Source of the DNA: Actinokineospora terrae
GTDB taxonomy: Bacteria; Actinomycetota; Actinomycetes; Mycobacteriales; Pseudonocardiaceae
Reading direction: 5' to 3'
Assembly: GCF_900111175.1 (NCBI RefSeq)
Contig: NZ_FOGI01000002.1
Location: 46,022-110,021, forward strand
Length of the DNA stretch: 64,000 nt
This document shows positions 15,049-23,387 of the stretch, in pieces (position 1 is the stretch's first letter; every line of letters begins with the position of its first letter). Below the pieces are notes generated by a model. It made no database searches. It saw only the letters and a list, made by a program, of their open reading frames with translations, and was not told where the DNA came from. The translations under genes and the position numbers were made by a program.

Positions 15049-16221
15049 ATGTTCGGACACCCACCGCCCCGCCGTGTACGCGGCGGGAACCTGTTGGTGG
15101 CGGCCGTGGTGCTGGCGACGCTCGCCGGTGTGGTGCTGGTGACGACCGCGACCGGCCCGCCCCCCGAGCCCGCCGTCAACGTGGGCGTCAATCCCGCCTG
15201 CCCGTCGACCCCCGCACCGGCCGGGTCGGTGGCGCGGTGGTGCGCGCGCGGTTCCCTGGTCCACGACGACGCGCTGCTGGTCGCGGCCGCGCGGGCCTGG
15301 TGGGCCACCGGTGACAGCAGAGACCAGCCCCCGCCCGGTGCGCCGCTGACCGGCGTGTTCGCCGCTACCGGCCCACCCGGGCAGGTGGGGCTCACCGTGG
15401 TGGTGCTGGTCGCCCCGAGGGTCGGCGGCGGCGAGACGGTCGCCTACCTGACCTCGACCGTCGCCGCCATGCCCGCCGCACCGGACACCCGCCTGCATCT
15501 GCGCGCTCTGCAGCAGTTCCCCGCGGGCAGCGCTCCGGAGGCGATCGGGTTCGTCGACGCGCGTCCCGATACCGGCGACCCCGTCCTGTCCGCGCCGCTG
15601 GTCCCCGCGTTCGCCCTCGCCGCACCCGGGGGCACGGCCCGGTTGGCGAGTCCGTTGATCGACATGTCGCTGACCGGCGGCGCCGTCGGTGACCCGGTGG
15701 CCTGGGTGCCGCAGCCCGCGGGCGCCGGCGCGGCCACGACCTTCGCCGCGACCGCCGATGGATCTCTGCTGCCTGTGGCGGCGGGACTCGACGACCCTGT
15801 CGTGCGCCCCGTCCGCCCGGCCGGCGACGACCCCGCTCGGGTGCTCGACGACCGGGTCGGGGACGTGGTGACCAGCAGAGGGTGGTGGGCCGGAGTCGTC
15901 GGTGCGGGTGGCGTCCTGGCCGCGGACACGGTGCCCGACGGGTGGAGCGCGGTCACCGCCCTCGGGCAACCGCTGCCGGTGGTCACCGACGCGAGCGGTG
16001 GGCTGGTCGTGGACGGCGTCCCACCCGACGGCACCGGGGAGCACACCCGGGTGGACCTGCTCGCGCCCGACCGCGCCACCCGGATCCCGCTGGGACACCT
16101 GGCCCGCGGCACCGTCCGGTTCCTCGACCGCGACCGCACCCAGGTGTCGAAGTGGTCGGTCGTCGCGGTCGTCGACGCGCGCACCGCCCCGGCCGAGCCG
16201 CTGCTGGCCACCACCTTCTGA
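15049..16221 (+). CDS. Membrane-anchored extracytoplasmic protein, unknown function
   Basis: 390 residues, not recognised. GGAGG stands 7 bases before ATG 15049. Residues 15-36 (NLLVAAVVLATLAGVVLVTT) form a single N-terminal span after basic residues, so most of the protein is probably outside. The rest is rich in beta-type segments with repeated Val/Ala stretches and few Lys. Two cysteines (ACPSTP and ARWCARG) near the membrane could pair. It is followed 32 bases later by a TPR gene. Its place behind a secreted protease raises the thought of an anti-sigma-like or protease-sensed surface protein, but no such domain is visible. Confidence 0.6.
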   Translation: MFGHPPPRRVRGGNLLVAAVVLATLAGVVLVTTATGPPPEPAVNVGVNPACPSTPAPAGSVARWCARGSLVHDDALLVAAARAWWATGDSRDQPPPGAPLTGVFAATGPPGQVGLTVVVLVAPRVGGGETVAYLTSTVAAMPAAPDTRLHLRALQQFPAGSAPEAIGFVDARPDTGDPVLSAPLVPAFALAAPGGTARLASPLIDMSLTGGAVGDPVAWVPQPAGAGAATTFAATADGSLLPVAAGLDDPVVRPVRPAGDDPARVLDDRVGDVVTSRGWWAGVVGAGGVLAADTVPDGWSAVTALGQPLPVVTDASGGLVVDGVPPDGTGEHTRVDLLAPDRATRIPLGHLARGTVRFLDRDRTQVSKWSVVAVVDARTAPAEPLLATTF

Positions 16222-16253
16222 CCATCCCCCGTTCTCCCCGGAAGGCCATCGAC

Positions 16254-17345
16254 ATGACGGACACCCGCCTGCCCACCGGCGAGCCACCCGCCCACGCCGT
16301 GCCCGCCGACGACCTGCTGATCGACGACCTCATCCGTGCCGAGTGGGTGTTGGCGCCCACGGCGGTACGGGTGCATCCCCGCTACGCGAGGCTGCGCGGC
16401 GAGGCGCCGCGGCGGTTCGCCACCCACCGCGGGGCCTGTGCGTGGGTGCGCGCCCACCGCGACGAGCTGGGGTGCGCGGTCGAGCGGTGGGCGCGGGCGG
16501 GCGACGCCGAGCGGCTGCTGGTGGTCGCGGAGGCCGGGACGGCGCTGCTGCACCTGGGCGATACCGGCCTGTGTCGACGCGTGCACGACCTGGCCGTGCC
16601 GCTGCTGCCCGACGACGAGGACGGCCGGCAGCGGGCGATGGTCCTGGGCAGGCGGTTGACCCACGCGCTGATCGAGTTCGGCGAGCCCGGGTCCGCGCTC
16701 GTGGTGTGCGCCGACACCCTGCGGCGCGCCCGGGCGCTGCGCGAGGACACGACCCAGGTCGAGGCACTGACACACAGCGCGGCCGCGCACCTCGACTTGG
16801 GCGACCCGGCCGCGGCACGCGCCGACCTCGGCGAGGCGTTGTCCGCGCAGGACCGCGACGAGGCCAGCCCGGCCCGGGGGCGCACCGGCGGCGCCCACCA
16901 CAAGAACCGCGCCGCCCGGCGGACGAGGGTGCTGTGCCTGATGGCCCAGGCCTGCGCCCGTGGCGGCGACCTCGATGACGCGGTCACCTGGCTCGACGCC
17001 GCCACAGCGATAGCGGCGGTCGGCAAGCGGCAGCCGCGGACGCTGTTCCCCGTGCACGTGAGCACCGCGATCGTGCGGCTGGCCCGCGGCGAACCGGACA
17101 TCGCGGCGGCCGCCGCCGGAGCGGCGATCACCGTGCTGCGCGCACGCGACTGCGCCGACATCCACACCGACCCCCAGCACCACCACGCGCACACCGTCGC
17201 CGCCGACATCCACACCGCCCTGGCCCGACAAGCCGACCCCGGCGGACACCACGCTCGACTCGCCGAGCGGCACCGCTGTGCCGCCGCCACCGGCACCCCC
17301 TACCTGCCCGCACCGGCCGCGGCCGAGCCGGTGGTCCCGGCATGA
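16254..17345 (+). CDS. TPR-type helical repeat protein
   Basis: 363 residues built from helical pairs: AERLLVVAEAGTALLHLGDT, RRVHDLAVPLLPDD, SALVVCADTLRRARALREDT, then VEALTHSAAAHLDLGDP and further units to residue 330. No HTH, NTPase or membrane segment is visible, so it looks like the TPR module of a STAND-type regulator standing alone. ATG 16254 follows GGAAGG by 7 bases. Its stop overlaps a 16-codon ORF (ATGA) that in turn leads into the RbpA-like gene, so translation of the group is coupled. Confidence 0.7.
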   Translation: MTDTRLPTGEPPAHAVPADDLLIDDLIRAEWVLAPTAVRVHPRYARLRGEAPRRFATHRGACAWVRAHRDELGCAVERWARAGDAERLLVVAEAGTALLHLGDTGLCRRVHDLAVPLLPDDEDGRQRAMVLGRRLTHALIEFGEPGSALVVCADTLRRARALREDTTQVEALTHSAAAHLDLGDPAAARADLGEALSAQDRDEASPARGRTGGAHHKNRAARRTRVLCLMAQACARGGDLDDAVTWLDAATAIAAVGKRQPRTLFPVHVSTAIVRLARGEPDIAAAAAGAAITVLRARDCADIHTDPQHHHAHTVAADIHTALARQADPGGHHARLAERHRCAAATGTPYLPAPAAAEPVVPA

Positions 17346-17392
17346 GCCGCCCCCGACACACGCCTGCGTCCCACATGGTGGGGGTGGCCTGA
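17342..17392 (+). CDS. 16-codon coupling ORF before the RbpA paralogue
   Basis: ATG 17342 overlaps the stop of the TPR gene (ATGA) and the 16-residue frame ends with TGA overlapping the ATG of the RbpA-like gene (TGATG). It reads MSRPRHTPASHMVGVA. The perfect fit on both sides suggests a ribosome hand-over device or a short leader peptide, but with such a short ORF chance is a real alternative. Confidence 0.35.
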   Translation: MSRPRHTPASHMVGVA

Positions 17393-17802
17393 TGTACGTC
17401 TCCGGACGGTTGGCCAGCTCCCGCAACGGCTCGACAGCGCTGGGACCGGGGGATATCGACCGCGCGTCTGATGATCAGGCGCCGCGCCGTGACCACGAGT
17501 TCTTGTGCCCGCTGGGTCATTCCTTCACCCGGCCCCTGGCCGCGGACCTATCCGTCGGCGAACTCCCCGCGCGGTGGCGATGCCCCCAGCATGGCGCGGA
17601 CGCGGCCCGGGCCGGGATCGGCACCCCCGCGCCCGCACCGCTCGAACAGGGCAGACCGCGCATCGACAAGACCCCGTGGCAGATGCTGCTGGAGCGCCGC
17701 ACCATCGCCGACCTCGACGCACTTCTCGACCGCAAGCTGCGAGAGCTGCACCGCCGGCGCGGCGGTGGCCCCTCCGGCGGCGTCGAGGCGGTGACGCGGT
17801 GA
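17392..17802 (+). CDS. RbpA-like RNA polymerase-binding protein (paralogue)
   Basis: 136 residues. RbpA binds actinobacterial RNA polymerase and principal sigma factor and stabilises the open complex. Seen here: a zinc-binding pattern CPLGH ... CPQH (residues about 39-72), and a C-terminal sigma-interaction helix TPWQMLLERRTIADLDALLD followed by RKLRELHRRR, which closely parallels the M. tuberculosis RbpA ending (HWDMLLERRSIEELEELL). The N-terminal SGRLASSR resembles the RbpA RGSRLG start. It is longer than usual (110-125) by an insertion between core and helix. Being inside an accessory regulatory operon it is most likely a second copy rather than the housekeeping one. Confidence 0.8.
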   Translation: MYVSGRLASSRNGSTALGPGDIDRASDDQAPRRDHEFLCPLGHSFTRPLAADLSVGELPARWRCPQHGADAARAGIGTPAPAPLEQGRPRIDKTPWQMLLERRTIADLDALLDRKLRELHRRRGGGPSGGVEAVTR

Positions 17803-19811
17803 CCGGGCACGGGACGGGCAACGCCGTCTCCGGGCGGGTGGGCGGGCATCTGGTGCAGGCCGGACAGATCCACGGCGATGTGACCCTGCACCTGCCCGGA
17901 TCGACCGGGTTGCCTGTGCGGCCCCGGCAGATCCCCCCGGCCGGTCTGGTGGTCGACCGCGACGAGGTCCTGGCCGACATCGCCGATCGGCTCAACGCCG
18001 GCACCACCGGGTCGACGGTGCTGGTGCTGCACGGGCCCGGCGGGATCGGCAAGACCACGGTCGCGGTCACCGCGCTGCACCACCACGAGCACCGGCTCCC
18101 GGACGGGCTGTTGTGGGCCGATCTCACCCATCCCCTCGTCGCCGACCCGGTCGAGGTACTCGGTTCGTTCCTGCGCGCGCTCGGCGTCGCACCCGATCTG
18201 GTTCCCGACGACGGGCGGGAGCGGCTCGCGTTGTGGCGGTCGATGACCGCGCCACGCCAACTGGGGCTGTTGCTGGAGTCCCCCGCCACCGCGGCCCAGG
18301 TGGTGCCGCTGCTGCCCACCGGGCCGGGCAGCGTCGTGCTGATCACCAGCCGGACACCCCATGTCGAGTTGGTCGCCCGTGTCGGCGCGCGCGCACTCGT
18401 CGTGCCGCCCTTCGGCTTGCCCGCCACCGCGCAACTACTGGCCCACCACCTGCACGCACCCTCGCCAAACCTGGCGGCGCGGCTGCACGCCCACTGCGCG
18501 GGGATCCCGCTCGCCGTGGCCGTGACCGCCGCGCGCGCCGCCACCGGCGTGACCGCCGTTCCCGACACCACCGGTGATCCCGCCATCCGTCGCCACTCCC
18601 AGGAGGACCCGATGCCCGACACCCCGCCCGCCCTGGTCCCGACCCGGGAGGCGGTGCGCGAGGCCATCGACGCGCTCAACCCGGTGGCCCGCGCCGTCGT
18701 GGTCGACCTCGCGCGCGTCCCGGGACCGATCTCCCCCGACCTCGCCCGCGCCGTGACCCGACTCGCCCCCCAAGCCCTCGACCTGGCCGTGGAGATGGTG
18801 GTGCAGGCCAACCTCCTGGCGCCCGCCGACGACCACGGCCACCTCCGGTTCCATGACGTGGTCACCGAGGTCGCCGTGGGGATCGGCAGCCCGGACGCCG
18901 ACGGTGTCGACGACCGCGTCGCGGCACACCGACTCGCGCGATTGCGCGCGCTCGCGGCCCTGCTGATGCCCGCCCGGACGTTGCCCCCGCTCGGCGACAC
19001 CGACCTTCCCGCCCCGGACGAGTCGGCCACCGGGGCCTTGGTTCCCGGGGACCGGGCCGAAGCGCTGCTCTGGTTCGACGTCGAGAAGCCCGGCCTGGTG
19101 GCCACCGTGCGCGCCACCGCCGCCCGCGGGCGCCACCGGGCGGTGGTGTTGATGGTCCACGCGCTGCGCACTGCCCTGCTCCTGCACAAGGACCACACCG
19201 CCGCGGCCGAGGTGAGCGCGCTGGCGCTATCGGCCGCGCGCGAACTCGGTGATCGCGACCTGCTGGCGGGCACGCTCGCCGACGCGGTCCGCACCGCCAT
19301 CAAGTCCGATGCCCTCCCCGGCGCCCAGGGCCTGTGCGACGAACTGGCCGCCCTGGCCGATATCGACGGGGGCGACCTGATGCGGGCGAAAGCGCTCAAG
19401 GCCCGCGCGCACCTGCACCTCGCCCGGCGCCGGACCGCCGAGGCCGACGCCCTGTTCATCCAGGTCGCCGATCTGCACCGCGGCCTCGGGCGGCCCCGCG
19501 CCCGCGCGTTGGCGCTCACCGAGCTCGGGACCCTGCGCCTGGACAGCGGGCACGCCGCCGAGGCCATCCCCCCGCTCACCGAGGCGCACACCCTGCTCTC
19601 CGAGCACCCGAGCGACGAGACCTACAACCGGGGCCGCGCCGGGCTCGCCCTCGCTCGCGCCCATCAGGCCACCGGCTCCCTCCGGGACGCGCTCGTGCTG
19701 GCCCGCGCCGCCCTGAGCGACATGTCCGCGGCCGGATCCCCCTCCGGGGCGCGACTGGCCCAGGACCTGATCGACACACTCGACACCCACCGCAAGTCCA
19801 CACAGGACTAG
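17799..19811 (+). CDS. NB-ARC/STAND NTPase reading in frame into a TPR domain
   Basis: 670 residues if read through. GTG 17799 overlaps the RbpA-like stop (GTGA). Residues 10-35 carry the motif GGHLVQAGQIHGDVTLHLPG seen before NB-ARC modules. The NTPase follows: Walker A LHGPGGIGKTTVAV (about 70-83), DGLLWADL, LITSR sensor, and GIPLAV. The NB-ARC part is short and lacks a clear Walker B aspartate pair. After residue 270 comes a TPR domain that starts at its own strong ribosome site (next entry). STAND proteins of this type act as ATP-driven signalling switches in regulation or defence. Confidence 0.75.
   Translation: MTGHGTGNAVSGRVGGHLVQAGQIHGDVTLHLPGSTGLPVRPRQIPPAGLVVDRDEVLADIADRLNAGTTGSTVLVLHGPGGIGKTTVAVTALHHHEHRLPDGLLWADLTHPLVADPVEVLGSFLRALGVAPDLVPDDGRERLALWRSMTAPRQLGLLLESPATAAQVVPLLPTGPGSVVLITSRTPHVELVARVGARALVVPPFGLPATAQLLAHHLHAPSPNLAARLHAHCAGIPLAVAVTAARAATGVTAVPDTTGDPAIRRHSQEDPMPDTPPALVPTREAVREAIDALNPVARAVVVDLARVPGPISPDLARAVTRLAPQALDLAVEMVVQANLLAPADDHGHLRFHDVVTEVAVGIGSPDADGVDDRVAAHRLARLRALAALLMPARTLPPLGDTDLPAPDESATGALVPGDRAEALLWFDVEKPGLVATVRATAARGRHRAVVLMVHALRTALLLHKDHTAAAEVSALALSAARELGDRDLLAGTLADAVRTAIKSDALPGAQGLCDELAALADIDGGDLMRAKALKARAHLHLARRRTAEADALFIQVADLHRGLGRPRARALALTELGTLRLDSGHAAEAIPPLTEAHTLLSEHPSDETYNRGRAGLALARAHQATGSLRDALVLARAALSDMSAAGSPSGARLAQDLIDTLDTHRKSTQD
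18612..19811 (+). CDS. TPR protein translated from an internal start (TPR paralogue A)
   Basis: AGGAGG is 5 bases before ATG 18612, inside the longer NB-ARC frame, and would give a 399-residue protein starting MPDTPPALVPTREAV. The separate gene at 21229-22425 gives 398 residues starting MPEPLPALQRPVPEI and is alike along its whole length (both have VARVPGP/SRVPGP near residue 35, and RGRHRAVVLM / RSRHRAVVLL). The paralogue's independent start argues that this internal one is used too. The domain is a chain of TPR-like helices. Either two products (fusion and short form) are made, or the upstream gene lost its stop. Confidence 0.65.
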   Translation: MPDTPPALVPTREAVREAIDALNPVARAVVVDLARVPGPISPDLARAVTRLAPQALDLAVEMVVQANLLAPADDHGHLRFHDVVTEVAVGIGSPDADGVDDRVAAHRLARLRALAALLMPARTLPPLGDTDLPAPDESATGALVPGDRAEALLWFDVEKPGLVATVRATAARGRHRAVVLMVHALRTALLLHKDHTAAAEVSALALSAARELGDRDLLAGTLADAVRTAIKSDALPGAQGLCDELAALADIDGGDLMRAKALKARAHLHLARRRTAEADALFIQVADLHRGLGRPRARALALTELGTLRLDSGHAAEAIPPLTEAHTLLSEHPSDETYNRGRAGLALARAHQATGSLRDALVLARAALSDMSAAGSPSGARLAQDLIDTLDTHRKSTQD

Positions 19812-19828
19812 AGGGATTCCCGATCGCC

Positions 19829-20401
19829 ATGACCACACAGTCGCCCGTGCGCGCCCACGACACCACAACCACGCCCGTGCCCACGGCGTGCGGTACCGAT
19901 CCCGACGCGGGCGTCAACACCGCCGTGGTGGCGGCGGTGGTGGACCTGCAGGTCGCCCTCCGGCAGTTCGACGAGTGGTACGCCGCGGCCCGCGACCTGC
20001 ACCCGATCGACCTGCGCGCGGTGATCGTCGTGGGCTGCCACCACCGCACCGAGAACCGGTACCCGACGCCGAGCCTGGTGGCCGCCAGGCTGTGCCTGAC
20101 CACGTCCTCGGCCACCTCCCTGATCGCCCGTCTCACCGCGACCGGTCTCCTCCAGCGGGTCCGCGACGACCGTGATCGCCGACTCGTCCGGGTCGAACTC
20201 ACCGACACGGGGTGGGCGTTGCTGGCCGATCACCACGTTCGCCTCGGCGGCTTTCTCCCGCGCGGCGGCCTGTCGGGGCCGTTCGCGGAGTGGTTGGCGG
20301 CGGTGACCGCGGGCATTCGCGGTGATCACCGTCCCGACACACTCGCCCCGACCGGTCCGACCACCGGCCACGACGACACGGGACCGGGAGCGGGTCGATG
20401 A
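19829..20401 (+). CDS. MarR-family transcriptional regulator
   Basis: 190 residues with a winged-helix core: AVIVVGCHHRTENRYPTPSL, then LCLTTSSATSLIARLTATGL (recognition helix) and the wing RVRDDRDRRLVRVELTDTGW. This is the standard MarR arrangement; such proteins are dimeric, usually repress nearby genes and release DNA on ligand binding. An N-terminal 30-residue Thr/Pro-rich stretch is probably disordered. It lies 17 bases after the TPR gene and overlaps the next XRE gene by four bases (ATGA), so it is in the middle of the operon. Confidence 0.87.
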   Translation: MTTQSPVRAHDTTTTPVPTACGTDPDAGVNTAVVAAVVDLQVALRQFDEWYAAARDLHPIDLRAVIVVGCHHRTENRYPTPSLVAARLCLTTSSATSLIARLTATGLLQRVRDDRDRRLVRVELTDTGWALLADHHVRLGGFLPRGGLSGPFAEWLAAVTAGIRGDHRPDTLAPTGPTTGHDDTGPGAGR

Positions 20402-21141
20402 CGCCACCCCGAGCCCCCTCCAGCCCACCCGTCCTCACCGTCCACTATGGACACGACCCGGCCGTGTGCGAGGGTCGCCGGAGTGGTGTGATGTCGGGGG
20501 GATCCGTCGAGCGCGCGTCGCTGGACGGGACCCGGTCGGCGACCCGGCTGCTGCCCGCCGACACCCGCGCGCTGCTCGCGGCGGTCACCGGTGCCCTCGC
20601 GGACGCGGGCGACCACGCGGCGGCGAACACCGAACCCCCGCAACGCCAGCACGTTCTGCTCACCGCGGCCAGGGCGCGGCTGCGAGCCACCCTGCGGGCC
20701 GAACCGGCCGTCGCGGCGCTGCTGCGCCACGCCCGTCTGCTGGGTGTGGACCTCCCCGCGCTCGTGGGTGATCTCGCCGTCCCCGTCCAGGACATCGGCG
20801 ACGGCGACCGTGCCGCGTTGGCCGGGGTCGCCGTCGCTGGTCGTGCGCGGGCGGCGTGGGTGGTGGGTGATCTGCTCGCGGCGTTGCGGAACGGTCGGGA
20901 GTGGACCCGGCCGCGGCTGGCAGCCCGCGTCGATTCCCCGGTATTGCCCGCTGGGCGGATCGGTGACCTGGAGTCGGGTGTGGTGACCCTCTACCTCGGG
21001 GACCTGCACCTGCTCTGCCGAGCCCTCGATGTGCCGCCCGCGGCGGTCCTGGCCGCCGCCGAGACCCTGCTGCCCTCCCGCGCCGGTCTCCTCCCGGTCC
21101 ACGCCCACCCCGACAGCGAACGCCCGCGGCCACCCGCCTGA
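20398..21141 (+). CDS. Two-module XRE-like protein
   Basis: 247 residues. The C-terminal half (155-225) reads as an XRE HTH: VGDLLAALRNGREWTRPRLA, then RIGDLESGVVTLYLGDLHLL and CRALDVPPAAVLAAAE. The preceding part (VAALLRHARLLGVDLPALVG) looks like the end of an earlier, degenerate HTH module. Both halves align by eye with the start of the multi-HTH protein at 25662-26350, so they are paralogues. ATG 20398 overlaps the MarR stop. DNA binding is likely but the helix-turn-helix is weak. Confidence 0.65.
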   Translation: MTPPRAPSSPPVLTVHYGHDPAVCEGRRSGVMSGGSVERASLDGTRSATRLLPADTRALLAAVTGALADAGDHAAANTEPPQRQHVLLTAARARLRATLRAEPAVAALLRHARLLGVDLPALVGDLAVPVQDIGDGDRAALAGVAVAGRARAAWVVGDLLAALRNGREWTRPRLAARVDSPVLPAGRIGDLESGVVTLYLGDLHLLCRALDVPPAAVLAAAETLLPSRAGLLPVHAHPDSERPRPPA

Positions 21142-21228
21142 CCGCACACGCCCCACGCAAACAGCGCCCGATCCCGCCCCGCGCGTGACCCGGCCCGCCC
21201 CCACGCCACGTTGGACCTGGAGAACACC

Positions 21229-22425
21229 GTGCCCGAACCACTGCCCGCCCTGCAGCGCCCCGTCCCCGAGATCCTCGCCGGACTCGACACCGACGCCCGG
21301 GAGGGCCTGCGTGCCCTGAGTCGGGTGCCGGGCCCGGTCGACGACATCACCGCCCGCGCCGTGACAGGACTGTCCCCCGCGACCGCGGACCACGTGCTGC
21401 GGCGGTTGACGATGGCACGCCTGCTCGAACGCGACAGTGTCGACGGAGACATCGTCGACGGAGACATCGTGGTGCCCGATCACGTGATCACCGCGGCCAC
21501 GCGCGGCGACACCCCCCGCGTTCTCGACCATCTCGACGACCTGGTCCTCGACCGGCTCGTCACCACCGCCCGCCACGCCGCGACCCTCGCCTGGCCCGCC
21601 CGCGACCTCCTCCCACCGGCCACGCCCGACACGGGCGTGCCGTACACCCAGGCCTGGACGCTCGAGGAACCGGAGCACGCCCGCCTGTGGCTCGACCGCG
21701 CCCAGCCCACCCTGATGACCGTCCTGCGGCGTGGCGCCGCCCGGAGCCGCCACCGTGCCGTCGTGCTGCTGGCCGACGCGCTGCACACCCCGGCCATCCT
21801 CAACGCCGACACCGCGACCGAGGCCGACCTGGTCGAGTTGTGCCTGCCCGCCGCCCGCGCCCTGGGCGACCCCGCCCTGCTCACGTCGATCGCGACCCGC
21901 GCCACCCGCCGCTGGATCGCCGACGGCGACCTCGACCGAGCCCGTGCCCTGCTCGTCGAGCTGACGCGGTGGGCCGAGCGGGACGGCGACGCGAACCCCG
22001 AGATCCTGGTGACCCAGGCGTCGCTGCTTGCCGCCGACGGCGAGCACGACACCGCCCTGGCACTACTCGATGCCGTGGTCGAGGCGCACGATCAATCCGG
22101 TGACGCGCGCGGTGAGGCGCAGGCGCTGATCCAGACAGGACTGCTGCTGCTCGCCCTCGACCGGCACGGCAGCGCCGTGGGGCCGTTGGCCCGGGCGGTC
22201 AGCTTGTTCCACGGGATCCTCGACGGCGACCACTACCACCGCGGCCGCGCGGCCCTCGCCCTCGCCCAGGCGCAGCTGGGCTGCGGGTTCATCACCGCGG
22301 CCAAGTCGACGGCGATTCTGGCGCTGGAGGCCATGACCGCCGCCGGATCCGCCCCCGGCGTCGACGCCGCGCGGACGCTGATCACCACGATCACCACCCC
22401 GCAGTCCACACCGGACATCCCGTGA
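21229..22425 (+). CDS. TPR-type protein (TPR paralogue B)
   Basis: 398 residues from GTG 21229, which has GGAG 6 bases upstream; a TTG at 21211 is an alternative. It begins MPEPLPALQRPVPEI and is a full-length paralogue of the TPR protein at 18612-19811. Helical repeats run from residue 140 to the end (LWLDRAQPTLMTVLRRGAAR, DTALALLDAVVEAHDQSGDA, GSAVGPLARAVSLFHGIL). A 12-base direct repeat at about 21436-21465 encodes DGDIVDGDIV. No NTPase domain precedes it here. It overlaps the next gene by GTGA. Confidence 0.7.
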   Translation: MPEPLPALQRPVPEILAGLDTDAREGLRALSRVPGPVDDITARAVTGLSPATADHVLRRLTMARLLERDSVDGDIVDGDIVVPDHVITAATRGDTPRVLDHLDDLVLDRLVTTARHAATLAWPARDLLPPATPDTGVPYTQAWTLEEPEHARLWLDRAQPTLMTVLRRGAARSRHRAVVLLADALHTPAILNADTATEADLVELCLPAARALGDPALLTSIATRATRRWIADGDLDRARALLVELTRWAERDGDANPEILVTQASLLAADGEHDTALALLDAVVEAHDQSGDARGEAQALIQTGLLLLALDRHGSAVGPLARAVSLFHGILDGDHYHRGRAALALAQAQLGCGFITAAKSTAILALEAMTAAGSAPGVDAARTLITTITTPQSTPDIP

Positions 22426-22889
22426 CCGCCGCCCCCGCGCGCGACACACCGATCGTCGACGGTGAACACACGGAGATCCCCGCGCGGGATCCCTACGGTC
22501 GCCCCGCCCAGCTCACCGTCACCGGCGGCGTGGCCTCGGCCAGGGCCTCGGTGGTGGTCACCATCGTGGTGTCCGCGGTGAGCACCATCGCCCTCGACCA
22601 CGACGTCGTCGACACGCTGCGCGCGGTCCTGGCACACCACGGCAGCACCGACACCGATCCGAGCAGGGTGCTCTGGTCGATCGCCGACGGGCACGCCACC
22701 ATCCCCTGCCGGGACATGGCAGGCAGGGACAGCGCGCTGCTGCTCATTCCCGACACCGACACGGTCCTGCTGGCCCCACCCGCCGGACAGTCGGCGGCAC
22801 TGGGCCGCGACAGCGTGGGAATCCTGCTTCGCGCCCTGCACGAGGCCCACCACCACCGCACCACCGGCCCAGCCGACACGACAGCGTGA
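22422..22889 (+). CDS. Conserved-looking protein of unknown function
   Basis: 155 residues, GTG 22422 overlapping the TPR stop. The N-terminal half has a hydrophobic, beta-like stretch (SVVVTIVVSAVSTIALD). The C-terminal half shows RDSALLLIPDTDTVLLAPP followed by a helix SVGILLRALHEAHHH, a layout seen in small actinobacterial proteins encoded beside XRE genes. No catalytic motif is evident. It is chained by a GTGA overlap to the following ORF. Confidence 0.5.
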   Translation: MTAAPARDTPIVDGEHTEIPARDPYGRPAQLTVTGGVASARASVVVTIVVSAVSTIALDHDVVDTLRAVLAHHGSTDTDPSRVLWSIADGHATIPCRDMAGRDSALLLIPDTDTVLLAPPAGQSAALGRDSVGILLRALHEAHHHRTTGPADTTA

Positions 22890-23128
22890 ACGCCATCCCT
22901 GTCCGCGCCGGGGAACCGATCCCGCCCGGCCGCCATGTCGGCCGCCGAGGCGGTGGCCCCGCCCGGTCCACGGGTGGTGCCGCACACGGACACCGCGCCC
23001 CCGCGCTCCCTGCACAGACCAGTGGCCCACCGAGCCCGGACTCGGTCGTGGCGCGCCTCGGGTACCCGCCCGCCGGCCGCCACGGCCGAGGACACACGAC
23101 AACCGCATCACCGCACCAGAAGGGTTGA
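22886..23128 (+). CDS. Small Arg/Gly/Pro-rich ORF
   Basis: 80 residues from GTG 22886, overlapping the previous stop by four bases. The composition is rich in Gly, Pro, Arg and His without hydrophobic core, so it is either disordered or not a real protein. The overlap arrangement, repeated through this block, is the main support. It ends 10 bases before the next small gene. Confidence 0.3.
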   Translation: MNAIPVRAGEPIPPGRHVGRRGGGPARSTGGAAHGHRAPALPAQTSGPPSPDSVVARLGYPPAGRHGRGHTTTASPHQKG

Positions 23129-23138
23129 CCCGAATCCC

Positions 23139-23387
23139 GTGACCACCAGCCCCACACCACCAGTACCGCCGGATCTCGAGCGCTACCCATCGCGGCCACC
23201 CTCGGTGGCATGCGCCCGGTGGCACGAACAGCAGTTCCTGCCCAGCGACAGCGGGCGCTCCCGCCGACAATGGGTGGCCTCGGCCCTGCTGCTGACCGCG
23301 GTCGTGTTCGGCAGCGGCACGCTCACCAGCGTGCGGATCCTGAGCGGGACCCCCCGCGACCGATCGGGTTCGTCGGTGTGGCGGTGA
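23139..23387 (+). CDS. Small single-span membrane protein
   Basis: 82 residues from GTG 23139. The N-terminal 45 residues are polar (PSVACARWHEQQFLPSDSGR) followed by a hydrophobic span WVASALLLTAVVFGSGTLTS and a short basic tail. The stop overlaps a GTG at 23384. It is unrecognised. With the next, frameshifted piece it may represent one larger membrane protein. Confidence 0.4.
   Translation: MTTSPTPPVPPDLERYPSRPPSVACARWHEQQFLPSDSGRSRRQWVASALLLTAVVFGSGTLTSVRILSGTPRDRSGSSVWR

Noticed and set aside
14773..17426. Antisense ORFs of 500-660 codons opposite the TPR and anchored-protein genes
   Set aside because: Sense-strand genes have ribosome sites, domains and coupled overlaps; the antisense frames lack all of these.
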